From a virus, in the IMG/VR virus record IMGVR_UViG_3300019487_000004, positions 64,001 to 128,000 of that record: a DNA stretch of 64,000 nt. One strand, 5' to 3'. Below the pieces are notes generated by a model. That model was given only the letters and a program-made list of their open reading frames with translations. It made no database searches and had not been told where the DNA came from. Within the stretch, counting starts at the first letter, position 1. Each line of letters opens with the position of its first letter. The position numbers and the translations under genes are program-made. This document shows positions 31,946 through 40,136 of the stretch, in pieces.

Positions 31946-32163
31946 TCGAACCTGCCATCACCCGCGGCACGTGCGAACGATGCGGACGCGATGGCGATAG
32001 AAACGGTCCAGCGGCAGCGCAGGAATACGCACAGCAGGGGATCAACCAGCGCGCCAAGGTCCAGCGGTTCAACGCATTCGTCGCTCGCCATCCATACCTG
32101 AGACAGTGCCGAGGCTGCGGTACGGTGTTCTGCACGCGGCCCGGCTGCGTATGCCGTTGCTGA
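31942..32163 (+). CDS. Small Cys-rich zinc-binding protein
   Basis: 73 residues; ATG overlaps the preceding stop (ATGA). CERCGRDGD near the start and CRGCGTVFC, then CVCRC at the end provide ligands for at least one zinc ribbon, with a basic helix between. The only soluble zinc protein within this membrane-protein run; nucleic-acid-binding or assembly adaptor role possible. Confidence 0.65.
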   Translation: MIEPAITRGTCERCGRDGDRNGPAAAQEYAQQGINQRAKVQRFNAFVARHPYLRQCRGCGTVFCTRPGCVCRC

Positions 32164-32194
32164 TCGGCAAACGCCCCGTGGTACGCTGCAACGC

Positions 32195-32881
32195 ATGAGC
32201 CTCGGCATCATTCTCTCGCCCTACGGGAAGGTCCCCGGCGCGTATCCGTCGGCGATCAACTACAGCTACGGTGGGAATGGCCAGTTCCTCTGTCCTCCGG
32301 ATCCGCAATACGACACGCGCGGCGAGCAGGGCTTCTACTACGACACGCCACTCGGCGGTGCCGAAGAGGCTACGACGCCGGTCGAGAAGTTCAAGGCGAA
32401 GTGGCTCGCGTTCTGGCTCAAGGTGTTTCCGCCGCCGGCCGCGCCAGTAGTTGCACCTGCACCCGAGCCCGTCACTCTCACGACGGTCAACACGCCGCGC
32501 ATCTTCAACCAGAGTGCACCGACGGACTTCGACATGTCGTCGATGCTGCAGTACACGCCCGTCACGCGTCCGTGGGTCGCCGCGAAGGAAGCGGACTGGA
32601 CGGGCCCGTGGCTGCCACCGAATGGCTGGAATCCGGCCGGTCAGTACGGCCCGCAGCCGCACATGAACGCCGGCTACGCACAGGTGCCGAGCCCGATCGC
32701 AGCGCCGAACCAGCCACTCTCAGGCTATGGGCTTGGCGAGACCACCGACGAAGTGCTCGCGGCGCTCACTGCGCACAACCAGCGCGTGTTTGCGCTGACG
32801 TTCGTCTCGACGGCGGCTGTCGCGATTGCAGCAGTGCTCGGCGCGTACCGCACGGTCAAGCTGCTCCGCAACGCGAAATAA
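32195..32881 (+). CDS. Tail-anchored virion-type protein
   Basis: 228 residues; TACGCT 7 bases before the ATG. Tyr/Gly/Pro-rich N-terminus (YGKVPGAYPSAINYSYGG), a helical patch (EKFKAKWLAFWLKVFPPP), a large disordered middle, then one membrane helix (~199-217, FALTFVSTAAVAIAAVLGA) with a basic end. Last gene of the rightward run. Confidence 0.65.
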   Translation: MSLGIILSPYGKVPGAYPSAINYSYGGNGQFLCPPDPQYDTRGEQGFYYDTPLGGAEEATTPVEKFKAKWLAFWLKVFPPPAAPVVAPAPEPVTLTTVNTPRIFNQSAPTDFDMSSMLQYTPVTRPWVAAKEADWTGPWLPPNGWNPAGQYGPQPHMNAGYAQVPSPIAAPNQPLSGYGLGETTDEVLAALTAHNQRVFALTFVSTAAVAIAAVLGAYRTVKLLRNAK

Positions 32882-32885
32882 AAAA

Positions 32886-32913
32886 CCCCGCCCGAGCGAA
32901 TTCTCGGACGGGG
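32886..32913 (-). terminator. Rho-independent terminator, leftward
   Basis: CCCCG(T/C)CCGAG stem with an AATTCG-type loop; on the minus strand it is followed by TTTTTTATTT. It ends the leftward unit that starts near 37750 and overlaps the end of the rightward gene. Confidence 0.8.
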
Positions 32914-32917
32914 CATC

Positions 32918-32955
32918 CAACGCGTGGCCAAATCCCGGCCAAAGCTCACGCGTTG
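32918..32955. repeat. Nested inverted repeat
   Basis: CAACGCGTG pairs with CACGCGTTG and, inside it, TGGCC with GGCCA. Lies next to the terminator in the 78-base gap between convergent genes. Confidence 0.55.
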
Positions 32956-32959
32956 AGAT

Positions 32960-33226
32960 CTAGATGGAGATCGGCTCGACGAATCGGTGCCGCATCTCGT
33001 GGTTCTTGCGCATGACGCCGCAGCTCGCGCACTGCGTCTCATCATAGGCCTTCGCAAGCTCTTTCCATTTCGCGGCGTCGTCCTCGTACTCCTTCGCGCG
33101 CTTGATGAGCTGCTCTTCGAGGCGCTTTTCTTCCTCGGAACCGGAACTCGCGGCGGCGTAGTCACGCGCCAATCGTTTGAGCGTGATCTTGCTGGCGATC
33201 ATGAACTGATCTTCGGTCCTCGACAT
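32960..33226 (-). CDS. Coiled-coil protein with CxxC
   Basis: 88 residues; AGGAG site and TGATG overlap with the upstream gene. Helical, charged coiled coil (~15-62, EEEKRLEEQLIKRAKEYED) followed by a single CASC knuckle with two nearby His. Last gene of a leftward unit of small unknown proteins. Confidence 0.65.
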   Translation of the reverse strand: MSRTEDQFMIASKITLKRLARDYAAASSGSEEEKRLEEQLIKRAKEYEDDAAKWKELAKAYDETQCASCGVMRKNHEMRHRFVEPISI

Positions 33227-33366
33227 CAGCGATCACTCCTATAGCGAAAGGTCAGCCTGATCCCGTCGGACGACGGCTCGAAGTCTACGGCCAGCACAGG
33301 TCGCGGATTCTCCTTGGCGACGATGCAGACTGCACAGATGAATTGTGTGACTGTCACGGGCTTCAC
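33226..33366 (-). CDS. Very small beta-type protein with CxxC
   Basis: 46 residues from GTG 33366, which overlaps the upstream stop (GTGA). Contains CAVC near the start and a beta-type second half (PVLAVDFEPSSDGIRLTF). Too short to classify; tight coupling on both sides is the main support. Confidence 0.5.
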   Translation of the reverse strand: MKPVTVTQFICAVCIVAKENPRPVLAVDFEPSSDGIRLTFRYRSDR

Positions 33367-33821
33367 GTCATCCCCTTCGAGGCAGACCACGACCAGAACG
33401 CGTCGAATTCCTGTCCCCGTGGATCGGCCTTGTGCATGAGGAAGTCGGTTTTCATGTCGCCGCCGAGGTGCCAGATCGCGCCTCGGAGTTTCTTGAGCGC
33501 CCGTTGCGTCGCGTGGCTGTCGCGTTTGACGTCGACGAGCACGTACACGTCTCCGTCCTCTGAGTAGCGGAACGGCTGCATCTTGATACGCCAGCCATCG
33601 ATGTCGGTGTGGTAGAGCCACTCGTCGAGCACGGGCCCGTTCGCGTCGCCCCATTCCTTCATGCGTTGGCTGAGATCGGCGACGTATGCCGGATCGTCGA
33701 GCTTGCCGTTGCGTCGATCACGATTGAGATCGAACCACTCCTTGATGATCGGCGGGATCACCGGAGCTTCACGTTCGAGGCAACGCTTCTTGAGGAAATC
33801 CAGCTCGCTCTGCCAGCTCAT
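33363..33821 (-). CDS. Unknown soluble protein
   Basis: 152 residues; ATG overlaps the upstream stop (ATGA). Helical, Trp-rich N-terminal part (FLKKRCLEREAP, IIKEWFDLNRDRRN), then a strand-rich part (DVYVLVDVKRDSHATQRAL). No motif recognised; likely an early or accessory function. Confidence 0.65.
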   Translation of the reverse strand: MSWQSELDFLKKRCLEREAPVIPPIIKEWFDLNRDRRNGKLDDPAYVADLSQRMKEWGDANGPVLDEWLYHTDIDGWRIKMQPFRYSEDGDVYVLVDVKRDSHATQRALKKLRGAIWHLGGDMKTDFLMHKADPRGQEFDAFWSWSASKGMT

Positions 33822-34012
33822 GATTGCCTCACGAAGGGAACGAACACAGGCGCGTGCCACTCTTGATGCACGACCTTGCCACTGAGGTTGCCGATCTGCA
33901 CGTAGTGCTCGACCTGATAGAGGTAGCCGCCATGTATCGCTAGTCGACGAACGCCCGGCGGTGCGCCATCATCGTTGCTCGAATCGACGACGATCTCCCA
34001 TTCATTTGCCAT
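33818..34012 (-). CDS. Small beta-rich protein
   Basis: 64 residues starting inside the 3' end of the preceding 419-residue gene (11-base overlap), with its ATG close to a GAGG site. Strand pattern with VVHQEWHAPVFVPF at the C-terminus. Function unknown. Confidence 0.6.
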   Translation of the reverse strand: MANEWEIVVDSSNDDGAPPGVRRLAIHGGYLYQVEHYVQIGNLSGKVVHQEWHAPVFVPFVRQS

Positions 34013-35261
34013 CACTGACCTCGGGCTTGTACGTGTGAACGAGCTTGGCACCCTCCTCGGGGCCCTTCTCGAACGGTGCGATCCAGATGCGTTTGCGTTC
34101 GGCGCGTTTGGGGCCATGCGCCTGATTACGGTAGTGGCCCATCACCATGAACCGATGCTTGATGCGGAACGCAACCTCGCGAGCACCCGAGCGCGCGACG
34201 CGTACTAGCTCGGGCGAGATCTTTACCGTGCGACCGACGTCCCAGTGCTTGACGCGCTTCTGCTCGGCAAGCGCCTTGCGTTGCTTTTCTTTGCGGATCG
34301 GATCGCGCTCGACGAGGTCCTTCGTTGCGGTGAGGTATGCGAGGAGCCCGAACGTGATCTGCGCGAGCGTGCGGCGTGCTTCTTGATCCTTGGGTTCGGT
34401 GATGCCATCGGGCAGGGCTTCGCACATCTTCCATGTGAGGTCCTTGGCCTCGACGACGGTGTCGAGCGTGTTCACACCATCGCTTGCATGGATGAGCACT
34501 GCAGGCTTGAGCACGAGATCCTGAGAGCCGCCCAAGAGGTGGGCTCCGAGCGGGTCATCGTCGTACTTCGCACGGAGGTCGTTGTTCGCGTCGCGGTACT
34601 TTTCGAGGAATTTCTTGACGTCCTCGGGCGGAAAATCGCGCAGCGTGTCTGCAACCTTGTTGCCGACGTCGAGCATCTTGCGATGGTTGTGTGGCAGCTC
34701 GCCGATGTGGATCTTCGTGTATGCATGGCCCTCCGCACCGGTTGCGAAGCCAGCGGGGATCGTGACGAGGATGCCGCGAAACGGCAGCTTCAGCTCGTCG
34801 AATTCGATCTCCCGTGGGTCGGTGAGCAGCATCGCCGCAACGAATTCCTGCGACAGCTCGAACACGTTGTAGCCATCGCGTGCCCATGAGAGGTACCAGC
34901 GGCCGAGCACGACCTGAGCCGTCTCCTGCCCCATCTTGGCGTGGCCGGCCTGTTGCCGACCATTCACCATGCGTTCGAGCAACTGCATGCTCGACTCCAT
35001 GTCGTCCTCGGCCTTGCGCGTCTGCTCGATAAGCGACTCCACACGAGCGATATCTGCTTGCACCTCGGCGTGCTTCTCGGCCGTGAGCTTCTTGTCTACG
35101 AGCGCTGCTTTCGCGTCATCGTAGAGCTTGTTGACCCGGGCCTCATGCTTGACGTCGACGCGAAGCTTGCGCGGAATGCGCAGGAACGGATCGTCCTTGT
35201 CTGGGTTCGCCTGGAGCCACGGCTCAGCGAGTTCCATCGCCTGCTTCGCGTAGCTGCTCAT
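34002..35261 (-). CDS. Unknown 419-residue protein with C-terminal GHYRNQ motif
   Basis: 419 residues, soluble. A coiled-coil region (~42-105, KHAEVQADIARVESLIEQ) precedes an alpha/beta middle. The C-terminal ~60 residues have FMVMGHYRNQAHGPKRAERK followed by RIWIAPFEKG, a GH.R.Q..G..R....I.P pattern that I recall from the C-terminal domain of many phage and plasmid proteins, including AcrVA2-like ones. The function of that domain is not established. An anti-defence role is possible but unsupported otherwise. Confidence 0.65.
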   Translation of the reverse strand: MSSYAKQAMELAEPWLQANPDKDDPFLRIPRKLRVDVKHEARVNKLYDDAKAALVDKKLTAEKHAEVQADIARVESLIEQTRKAEDDMESSMQLLERMVNGRQQAGHAKMGQETAQVVLGRWYLSWARDGYNVFELSQEFVAAMLLTDPREIEFDELKLPFRGILVTIPAGFATGAEGHAYTKIHIGELPHNHRKMLDVGNKVADTLRDFPPEDVKKFLEKYRDANNDLRAKYDDDPLGAHLLGGSQDLVLKPAVLIHASDGVNTLDTVVEAKDLTWKMCEALPDGITEPKDQEARRTLAQITFGLLAYLTATKDLVERDPIRKEKQRKALAEQKRVKHWDVGRTVKISPELVRVARSGAREVAFRIKHRFMVMGHYRNQAHGPKRAERKRIWIAPFEKGPEEGAKLVHTYKPEVSDGK

Positions 35262-35578
35262 GGCTTGCGTAGCCCTTGCTCCAGCTCATCGAGGATGCCG
35301 AACACCTCGGACGTCGGCGACAGCGAGCCCTTGAGCGCCGCACGAAGCCGGCCGAGTAGCACGTCTGGCGTGTCGACCATGAACTGCGAGACGCAGAACC
35401 AGCCGATCGCCTGCACGTGATCAGGATCGAAGTGCACGTGCTGTGGATGCGCACCGTCCGACTTCCAGACGTCGAGCCGCGCGCCTTCGTCAGTCTCGAC
35501 GATATCTGCGATGCGCTCCCTCGGGCCGTAGAGGAAGATCGCCGGCTGCGCGTTGACCATGCCGTGGTTGAGTTTCAC
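35258..35578 (-). CDS. Unknown protein, possibly phage-common
   Basis: 106 residues from GTG 35578, two bases after the upstream TAG, with GAGG a few bases before. Strand-rich N-terminal half (PAIFLYGPRERIADIVE), then HPQHVHFDPDHVQAIGWF with several His that could hold metal, and a helical end. ATGA overlap with the next gene. Confidence 0.6.
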   Translation of the reverse strand: MKLNHGMVNAQPAIFLYGPRERIADIVETDEGARLDVWKSDGAHPQHVHFDPDHVQAIGWFCVSQFMVDTPDVLLGRLRAALKGSLSPTSEVFGILDELEQGLRKP

Positions 35579-35579
35579 G

Positions 35580-36299
35580 CTAGCCTCGGAAGTTGGACGC
35601 ATCGACGACGTCGGGCGGTTCCTTCGACAAGATCGCGTAGGGCCGCGATAGATGTGCGGTTCGCACACGTCCATCAAGCAGGATCGGACCACCGTTCCCT
35701 AGAACGTCCTTGCAAAAATTGAGGTCCTCGCTGAGCCGCTCGGTGAAGCGGAACTTGAAGTCCTTCGTCTTGTGTAGGTTGATTGCGAGCACTGCCGTCG
35801 CGAGCGCGTCGACGTCCTGCAGCTTGTCTTGAACGTCATCGTCGTCGAGTGGCTGTAACACCGCATCGTGGGGCACCTGCGGCGGAAACGACGTATTCAG
35901 TTTGCTCCAGCGATACGCCATAATCTCGCGCGAGTGCCCGCCGCCGTAACGGCGAATGACCGGTGCGCCGACAACCCATGCGCCCGCGCGGTCGGCTTCC
36001 GAGATCATGCGCAGTAGCTGGAATCCGGCGTCATCCTCGCCATCCGGTACCACCCAGGTGTCAGCGTCGATCATGAGAAGCCAGTCGGCGCTCGCTTTGA
36101 CCGCGCTCTCGACCAGGTCGTTGCGGGCTTTGTCGATGCCGCAGACATCGAGGTAACCACCCGACGCGAGCTGGAAGCGAGACGTCGAGAGAGCGAGGGA
36201 GTGCCCCAATTCGAGGAACATGCGTAGGTGTTCGGCCACAACGCGCCCACCGTAGGCAGGCACGCCGATCGCGAGACGGATGACGTTGGAAGTGTTCAC
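35580..36299 (-). CDS. Glycosyltransferase-like protein (GT-A, DxD)
   Basis: 239 residues from GTG 36299 (AAAGGA site); the longer frame reads through a convergent gene and is rejected. IRLAIGVPAYGGRV is the first GT-A strand-loop, WLLMIDADTWVV holds the DxD metal/nucleotide-sugar motif, and AINLHKTKDFKFRF, LSEDLNFCKDVL match the later core, with Glu-Asp in place of the catalytic base. Related to the gene at 5986 in fold. May glycosylate virion proteins or host surface. Confidence 0.75.
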   Translation of the reverse strand: MNTSNVIRLAIGVPAYGGRVVAEHLRMFLELGHSLALSTSRFQLASGGYLDVCGIDKARNDLVESAVKASADWLLMIDADTWVVPDGEDDAGFQLLRMISEADRAGAWVVGAPVIRRYGGGHSREIMAYRWSKLNTSFPPQVPHDAVLQPLDDDDVQDKLQDVDALATAVLAINLHKTKDFKFRFTERLSEDLNFCKDVLGNGGPILLDGRVRTAHLSRPYAILSKEPPDVVDASNFRG

Positions 36300-36326
36300 G
36301 GGAATCCTTTTTGGTACTGTCAATTC

Positions 36327-36620
36327 ATGGCCGAAGCTGCACGCCTTCCCACGTACAAGACCGCCGCCAGCCTTCTCGAAAAGGAGAAGGGCTCGGGGCT
36401 GCGGCTCGCGGGTTGGACAGTGGCTCGTACGATCCTGATCGGGCCACCGATGATGCTCGTCGGCGTACCAGCGAAGCAGGCATTCCTCGGCGCTGCGGTC
36501 GCGTCGGGTATGATCTCGCTCTTCACGGTGCTTCGTCTCTTCGACGCGAGGAATACAGGGTTGGCGGGTACGGCTGTGAAGAAGCAGATCTGCGGATCGC
36601 GACGCCCCAAGCGACGATAA
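36327..36620 (+). CDS. Small two-pass membrane protein
   Basis: 97 residues; TACTGT box 6 bases before the ATG. Charged head (~1-25), two hydrophobic segments (~28-48 and ~50-68, WTVARTILIGPPMMLVGV, AFLGAAVASGMISLFTVL), basic end. Its last 98 bases overlap the convergent gene at 36523. Function unknown. Confidence 0.6.
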   Translation: MAEAARLPTYKTAASLLEKEKGSGLRLAGWTVARTILIGPPMMLVGVPAKQAFLGAAVASGMISLFTVLRLFDARNTGLAGTAVKKQICGSRRPKRR

Positions 36621-36906
36621 GCGGCAGCGACGGCCACACCGCGCCAAAGCCAAGCCCCGCAAGCGCAGCAATACCGAGGTCCTTCGCTGCATAGCCGAGG
36701 AGCCCCTCATCGAGCGTCGGGTCGTGTTTGCCAGGCACGGCGAGCAGGATGCCGAACACGACAAAGGCGAGCACCACACCGACGATGCTGTAGAACTTCG
36801 GGCCCATGAAGTAGAGCCCCAGCACAGCAGCGCCGAGCGTGACAAGTAGCTGGCTGGCGAGCTTGATCACGATTTCTCCAAGCACGGCAGATGTGAGTAC
36901 TGCCAC
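36523..36906 (-). CDS. Multi-pass membrane protein
   Basis: 127 residues from GTG 36906. Three or four hydrophobic segments (LASQLLVTLGAAVLGLYF, YSIVGVVLAFVVFGILLAV, LGIAALAGLGFGAVWP). The C-terminal tail is the only part in the convergent overlap and is polar. Could be a holin-like or virion membrane protein; no family recognised. Confidence 0.6.
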   Translation of the reverse strand: MAVLTSAVLGEIVIKLASQLLVTLGAAVLGLYFMGPKFYSIVGVVLAFVVFGILLAVPGKHDPTLDEGLLGYAAKDLGIAALAGLGFGAVWPSLPLIVAWGVAIRRSASSQPYPPTLYSSRRRDEAP

Positions 36907-37076
36907 GTGCTACTGCACGGTGGCTTGTACTGCCAATTCCCGCCCGGTTTGCCGGCGGCGCGACGACGAAGGCCTAGCCTGTTCTTCGATGATCGCCGTT
37001 GCACGCCGCATCGCACGCACGTCTGCGGACGGCCGCTGCGAGCCCATCGATAGAGATGGTTGTGATACTCGGTCAT
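36867..37076 (-). CDS. Small Cys-containing basic protein
   Basis: 69 residues; ATG overlaps the J-domain gene's stop (ATGA). CVRC knuckle in a basic context with a YHNH at the start; Cys recur near the end (KPPCSSTW, HLPCLE). A zinc-binding nucleic-acid protein is plausible; it does not show a full HNH nuclease motif. Confidence 0.5.
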   Translation of the reverse strand: MTEYHNHLYRWARSGRPQTCVRCGVQRRSSKNRLGLRRRAAGKPGGNWQYKPPCSSTWQYSHLPCLEKS

Positions 37077-37750
37077 GATGGCCGCAGCTCCTGCTCAGCG
37101 GCTTCGAGTGCAGCATTCAAAAGCGCGGCAGCTTCATCGGAGCCGCCACGATCGGGATGTTTGAGCGCGATGAGCTTGCGGTGGCGCGCCTTTGCGAGGC
37201 CGAGCAGCTCCTCGGGCTCTAGCTCCACTGGCCACGGTGCGAATGTCTCGCCGAGCACTGTGCGCCAATCGACCTCAGGTTGCTTCGGGATGATCTGCTC
37301 GCCGTCACCAGGCGGTAGCGCGGTGAAGCCAGCGAACGCCTGCTCGACGGAGACTGCACCCCAACGTTCCATGCCGCGCATCGCTGCGATCGAGAGCCCG
37401 ATGGCATGCAGGTTGTCAGCGAGGCGATTCCATCGATCGCACGGCATGCAGTACGGCACGAGTTGCCACTTGCCGGCGCGCTTCTCATTGCGCGACCAGT
37501 ACACAGCGACGCCGGGATCGTTGCCGGGCATCTGCGTCGGAACTGCGTACGGGAAGCCGTCCTCCTTGAGCGGGAGGTTCGACGAGACGACCACCAACTT
37601 CGCACCCGCGAGCTTCAGCTCGTTGTAGATACGGTCTAGCTCGCGACCGTTGGTGCACTTGTCGAAGCGGCTGGTCTCGCGCCACTGCGTGCGCTTAACG
37701 CCTGTGGGCCACGTCAGCGGGTACGCCTCTTTCGGGATCACGATCGACAC
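37073..37750 (-). CDS. J-domain protein with N-terminal phage-specific domain
   Basis: 225 residues from GTG 37750. Residues ~180-220 form a J-domain helix II-III: LAKARHRKLIALKHPDRGG with the HPD (198-200) that activates DnaK ATPase. The N-terminal ~150 residues (PLTWPTGVKRT, SRFDKCTNGREL, CMPCDRWNRLADN) resemble a phage-encoded domain often joined to J-domains. It probably recruits the host DnaK to virus-specific clients, for instance in replication or assembly. Bipartite promoter 6 bases upstream. Confidence 0.75.
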   Translation of the reverse strand: MSIVIPKEAYPLTWPTGVKRTQWRETSRFDKCTNGRELDRIYNELKLAGAKLVVVSSNLPLKEDGFPYAVPTQMPGNDPGVAVYWSRNEKRAGKWQLVPYCMPCDRWNRLADNLHAIGLSIAAMRGMERWGAVSVEQAFAGFTALPPGDGEQIIPKQPEVDWRTVLGETFAPWPVELEPEELLGLAKARHRKLIALKHPDRGGSDEAAALLNAALEAAEQELRPS

Positions 37751-37756
37751 GACCCC

Positions 37757-37778
37757 GTTCTAGACGATGGGGGTGTCA
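37757..37778 (-). promoter_or_regulatory. Bipartite 22-bp element, J-domain gene
   Basis: TGACACCCCCATCG, two bases, TAGAAC on the minus strand; 6 bases before GTG 37750. Confidence 0.7.
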
Positions 37779-37781
37779 TCG

Positions 37782-37837
37782 CCGCTAGTACCCGAAAAAT
37801 CAAACGCCCCGGGGTTACCGGGGCACCTGACTAGCGG
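37782..37837 (-). terminator. Terminator for the large coiled-coil gene, nested in a longer stem
   Basis: Inner stem GCCCCGG/CCGGGGC (806-824) followed on the minus strand by GTTTGATTTTT; outer arms CCGCTAGT and ACTAGCGG flank it. Confidence 0.75.
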
Positions 37838-37873
37838 TTGTCCACAGAGGTTGTGGGCGACTTCAGAAGCGTA

Positions 37874-40009
37874 TCACGCGCGAGCGCGTTGTCCATTCTT
37901 CTTCGGAGCCGGCTTCGGCGGCGCAGCGACCTTGCCGTCGTTGTCGTCGTCGGTGTCGGGGCTGTCATCCTCGACCTCGACCCCATCGTCGTCATCATCG
38001 TCGTCGGCGTTGTCATTCGCCGTCGACGGTGCAGCGACGGGCACCGGTTGACCGGTGACGCCGATCGAGCGGAGCTGCTTGGTCAGATCCGAGACGACGT
38101 CATCCTTGAACGGCTGCGGTGCAGCGGGTAGCAGGATGTCGAGGAAGTCCGCGTAGCGCTGTTGACCGAGCAGATCGACCATCGCTGGCACCACGACTTG
38201 GTGCTGCGCGACCATCTGCATCGCCATCACGATGCCGGCACTCGTCTGCTGGACGGAGATGCCCTGTGGCTCACCGGTCTTCTTGTCGAGGCGCGGCGGC
38301 GTCGCCGAGATCGATTCGAGGTACATCTTCACGCCCTCGCGAAGCTGGAGGACCTCACCTAGGAGCTGCGGACCGAACCACTCCATGTCGGTGCGACCCA
38401 GACGCTTGGTCTGATCGAGTGGGCCGGGCTGCGGCGACGCCGTGCCTGGTGCCCCCGTCTTACGCTGGCCGTTCGTCGCGCCCGAGAGTTGCGCTTGCTC
38501 ACGCGGCGGCGGTGGCGCGTAGACCACCTGCGGCGCTGGGCTACGAGCAGCCTGCTCGGCCTGCGCCTGGACCCTCATTGCTTCGACCTGCGCGTTGGCC
38601 ATCTCGACCTGCGCTTGTGCCGCGACCTGCGACTGCGTCTGCTTCATGCCGACGTAGCGCTCGGCGAGCGATTGGATCGACGAGAGGCCGTCGCGGACCA
38701 TGTCAGCTGCACCACTGCCCTGCGGCTGTAGCGCGAGTGCCTGCTCCATCACCTTCGATTGCATGTCGATGACGTTGCCGAAGTACTGCGTCATGCGATC
38801 AGTGATGTGCTCGACGGAACCTTGCGACTCCTTCGTGAGGAGCATCAAGTCCGCTGGCTTCATCATCATGCCTTGCATGCGCTCGAACTGCAGCGAGTTC
38901 TGGTGCGCCATGTCCTTCAACGACTGGCTGTTCTGCGTGATGATCTCCTTCATCATCGTGAACGCCGGGTCGGGGCCGCGGTTCTCCGACGCACGCGCCA
39001 GCGCGGTCATTTGCTGATCGAACTGCGCCTTGAGCATGTCGAACTGACGCTGCGACTGCTCCTGCTGCGCCTTGATCATCTCGCGTAGTTGCTGATCGCG
39101 GCGCTCGTCTGCGCGTTCACGCTGCTCGCGTTCGAGGCGCTCGGCGGTTTGGCGGTTTGCTTCACGCAGTGCATCCAGCTCGGGGTTCTTCTGCGTGTTC
39201 GTCTGAAGGTTCGACGCAAGCGTCGTCATCATCGAACGCAGCTCGTTCATTTGGCCTTCGAGGGCCTTCGTGCGCTCGCCGGCCGCCGATCGCTCGCGCT
39301 CTAGCTGCGCTTCATAGTCACGGCGCAGTGCCGCATCCTTGGCCGCTTGCAGCTCCTGCTGCAACTTGCGCGTCTGCTCGTCCATGAGCCGACGTTCCTC
39401 TTCAGCGCGGCGACGCTCGTCCTCCGTGCGGCGGCGTTCGTTCTCGGCCTGCCATGCCTGCTGCTGATAGTTCTGCGACTGCCCGTAGGCTTGCTGCGCG
39501 TAATACGGTTGACCGTATCCGTAGAACGGTTGCGGTGCAGGCGCAGCAGCGGGCTGAGCAGGAAGGCCAGGCGGAAAGCCGCCAGGGAACGCGGGATTAG
39601 CCATCGGAGGTACCACCTGTAGAGGTTTGGGGAGAGGAGCGGCGACAGACTGCGGACGGTTGGCAACAGCCTCCGCGAGCGTGGGAGGAGTTTTCTCGGG
39701 GAATTCGGTGGGGTTCCAGAACGGCTCCCACTTCATGATGAGCGGCGTCGGCGCCGTCGAGTCGGTGACCGTGATCTCGTAGTAGCCCCCGCCGGCCCAA
39801 TCATTGACGAGCCACGGCTCGATCTGACGAATCTCGTCACACGAGAGTCCGGTGCCCGGCGGGCGCCCGTCTTCTCCCTGCGGCATCGGGATCGGCGTGC
39901 GCTGGGAACCCTTGCGCCGCTCGATCCGGATCGTCAGGGGCTCGACCATCGCCGAGAGCTTCGCGTCATCGAACGTGCGGTTCTGCGGTTGCTTTAGAGG
40001 CGCGCCCAT
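37874..40009 (-). CDS. Large coiled-coil protein, scaffold-like
   Basis: 711 residues. N-terminal globular part (~1-115, with LTIRIERRKGSQRTPIPMPQ and YYEITVTDST), a Pro/Ala/Tyr/Gln-rich linker (~120-190), a very long charged coiled coil (~190-520, ERRRTEDERRRAEEERRL), a helical domain (~570-670) and an Asp-rich, then Lys/Arg tail. A possible scaffold, internal virion or cytoskeleton-like protein. Has its own terminator. No family recognised; size and coil make it one of the most distinctive genes here. Confidence 0.7.
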   Translation of the reverse strand: MGAPLKQPQNRTFDDAKLSAMVEPLTIRIERRKGSQRTPIPMPQGEDGRPPGTGLSCDEIRQIEPWLVNDWAGGGYYEITVTDSTAPTPLIMKWEPFWNPTEFPEKTPPTLAEAVANRPQSVAAPLPKPLQVVPPMANPAFPGGFPPGLPAQPAAAPAPQPFYGYGQPYYAQQAYGQSQNYQQQAWQAENERRRTEDERRRAEEERRLMDEQTRKLQQELQAAKDAALRRDYEAQLERERSAAGERTKALEGQMNELRSMMTTLASNLQTNTQKNPELDALREANRQTAERLEREQRERADERRDQQLREMIKAQQEQSQRQFDMLKAQFDQQMTALARASENRGPDPAFTMMKEIITQNSQSLKDMAHQNSLQFERMQGMMMKPADLMLLTKESQGSVEHITDRMTQYFGNVIDMQSKVMEQALALQPQGSGAADMVRDGLSSIQSLAERYVGMKQTQSQVAAQAQVEMANAQVEAMRVQAQAEQAARSPAPQVVYAPPPPREQAQLSGATNGQRKTGAPGTASPQPGPLDQTKRLGRTDMEWFGPQLLGEVLQLREGVKMYLESISATPPRLDKKTGEPQGISVQQTSAGIVMAMQMVAQHQVVVPAMVDLLGQQRYADFLDILLPAAPQPFKDDVVSDLTKQLRSIGVTGQPVPVAAPSTANDNADDDDDDDGVEVEDDSPDTDDDNDGKVAAPPKPAPKKNGQRARA

Positions 40010-40023
40010 TGGTGAAGCATCGT

Positions 40024-40049
40024 GGGCCTGCCAAATGGGCCTGTCAAAT
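40024..40049. repeat. Tandem 13-bp direct repeat upstream of coiled-coil gene
   Basis: GGGCCTGCCAAAT followed at once by GGGCCTGTCAAAT, 15 bases before the ATG of the 711-residue gene. A possible operator; a TATAAT lies beside it on the minus strand. Confidence 0.55.
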
Positions 40050-40136
40050 TATACGTACCCCTCTACCCGACTTAGTCACTTTTTGAACGGACTTCGATTT
40101 GACCGAGCCCAATGATCGTGATTAGTGGACTAGGAG

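Noticed and set aside
36300-36845. Long extension of the GT-A gene at 35580
   Set aside because: Runs antisense through another gene; GTG 36299 has an AGGA site and starts the GT fold.
36867-37076. HNH-nuclease reading of the small Cys protein
   Set aside because: YHNH is not followed by the spacing of an HNH motif; only one CxxC is present nearby.
37837-37846. DnaA-box-like TTGTCCACA
   Set aside because: A single 8-of-9 match without a cluster or AT-rich unwinding region is expected by chance.
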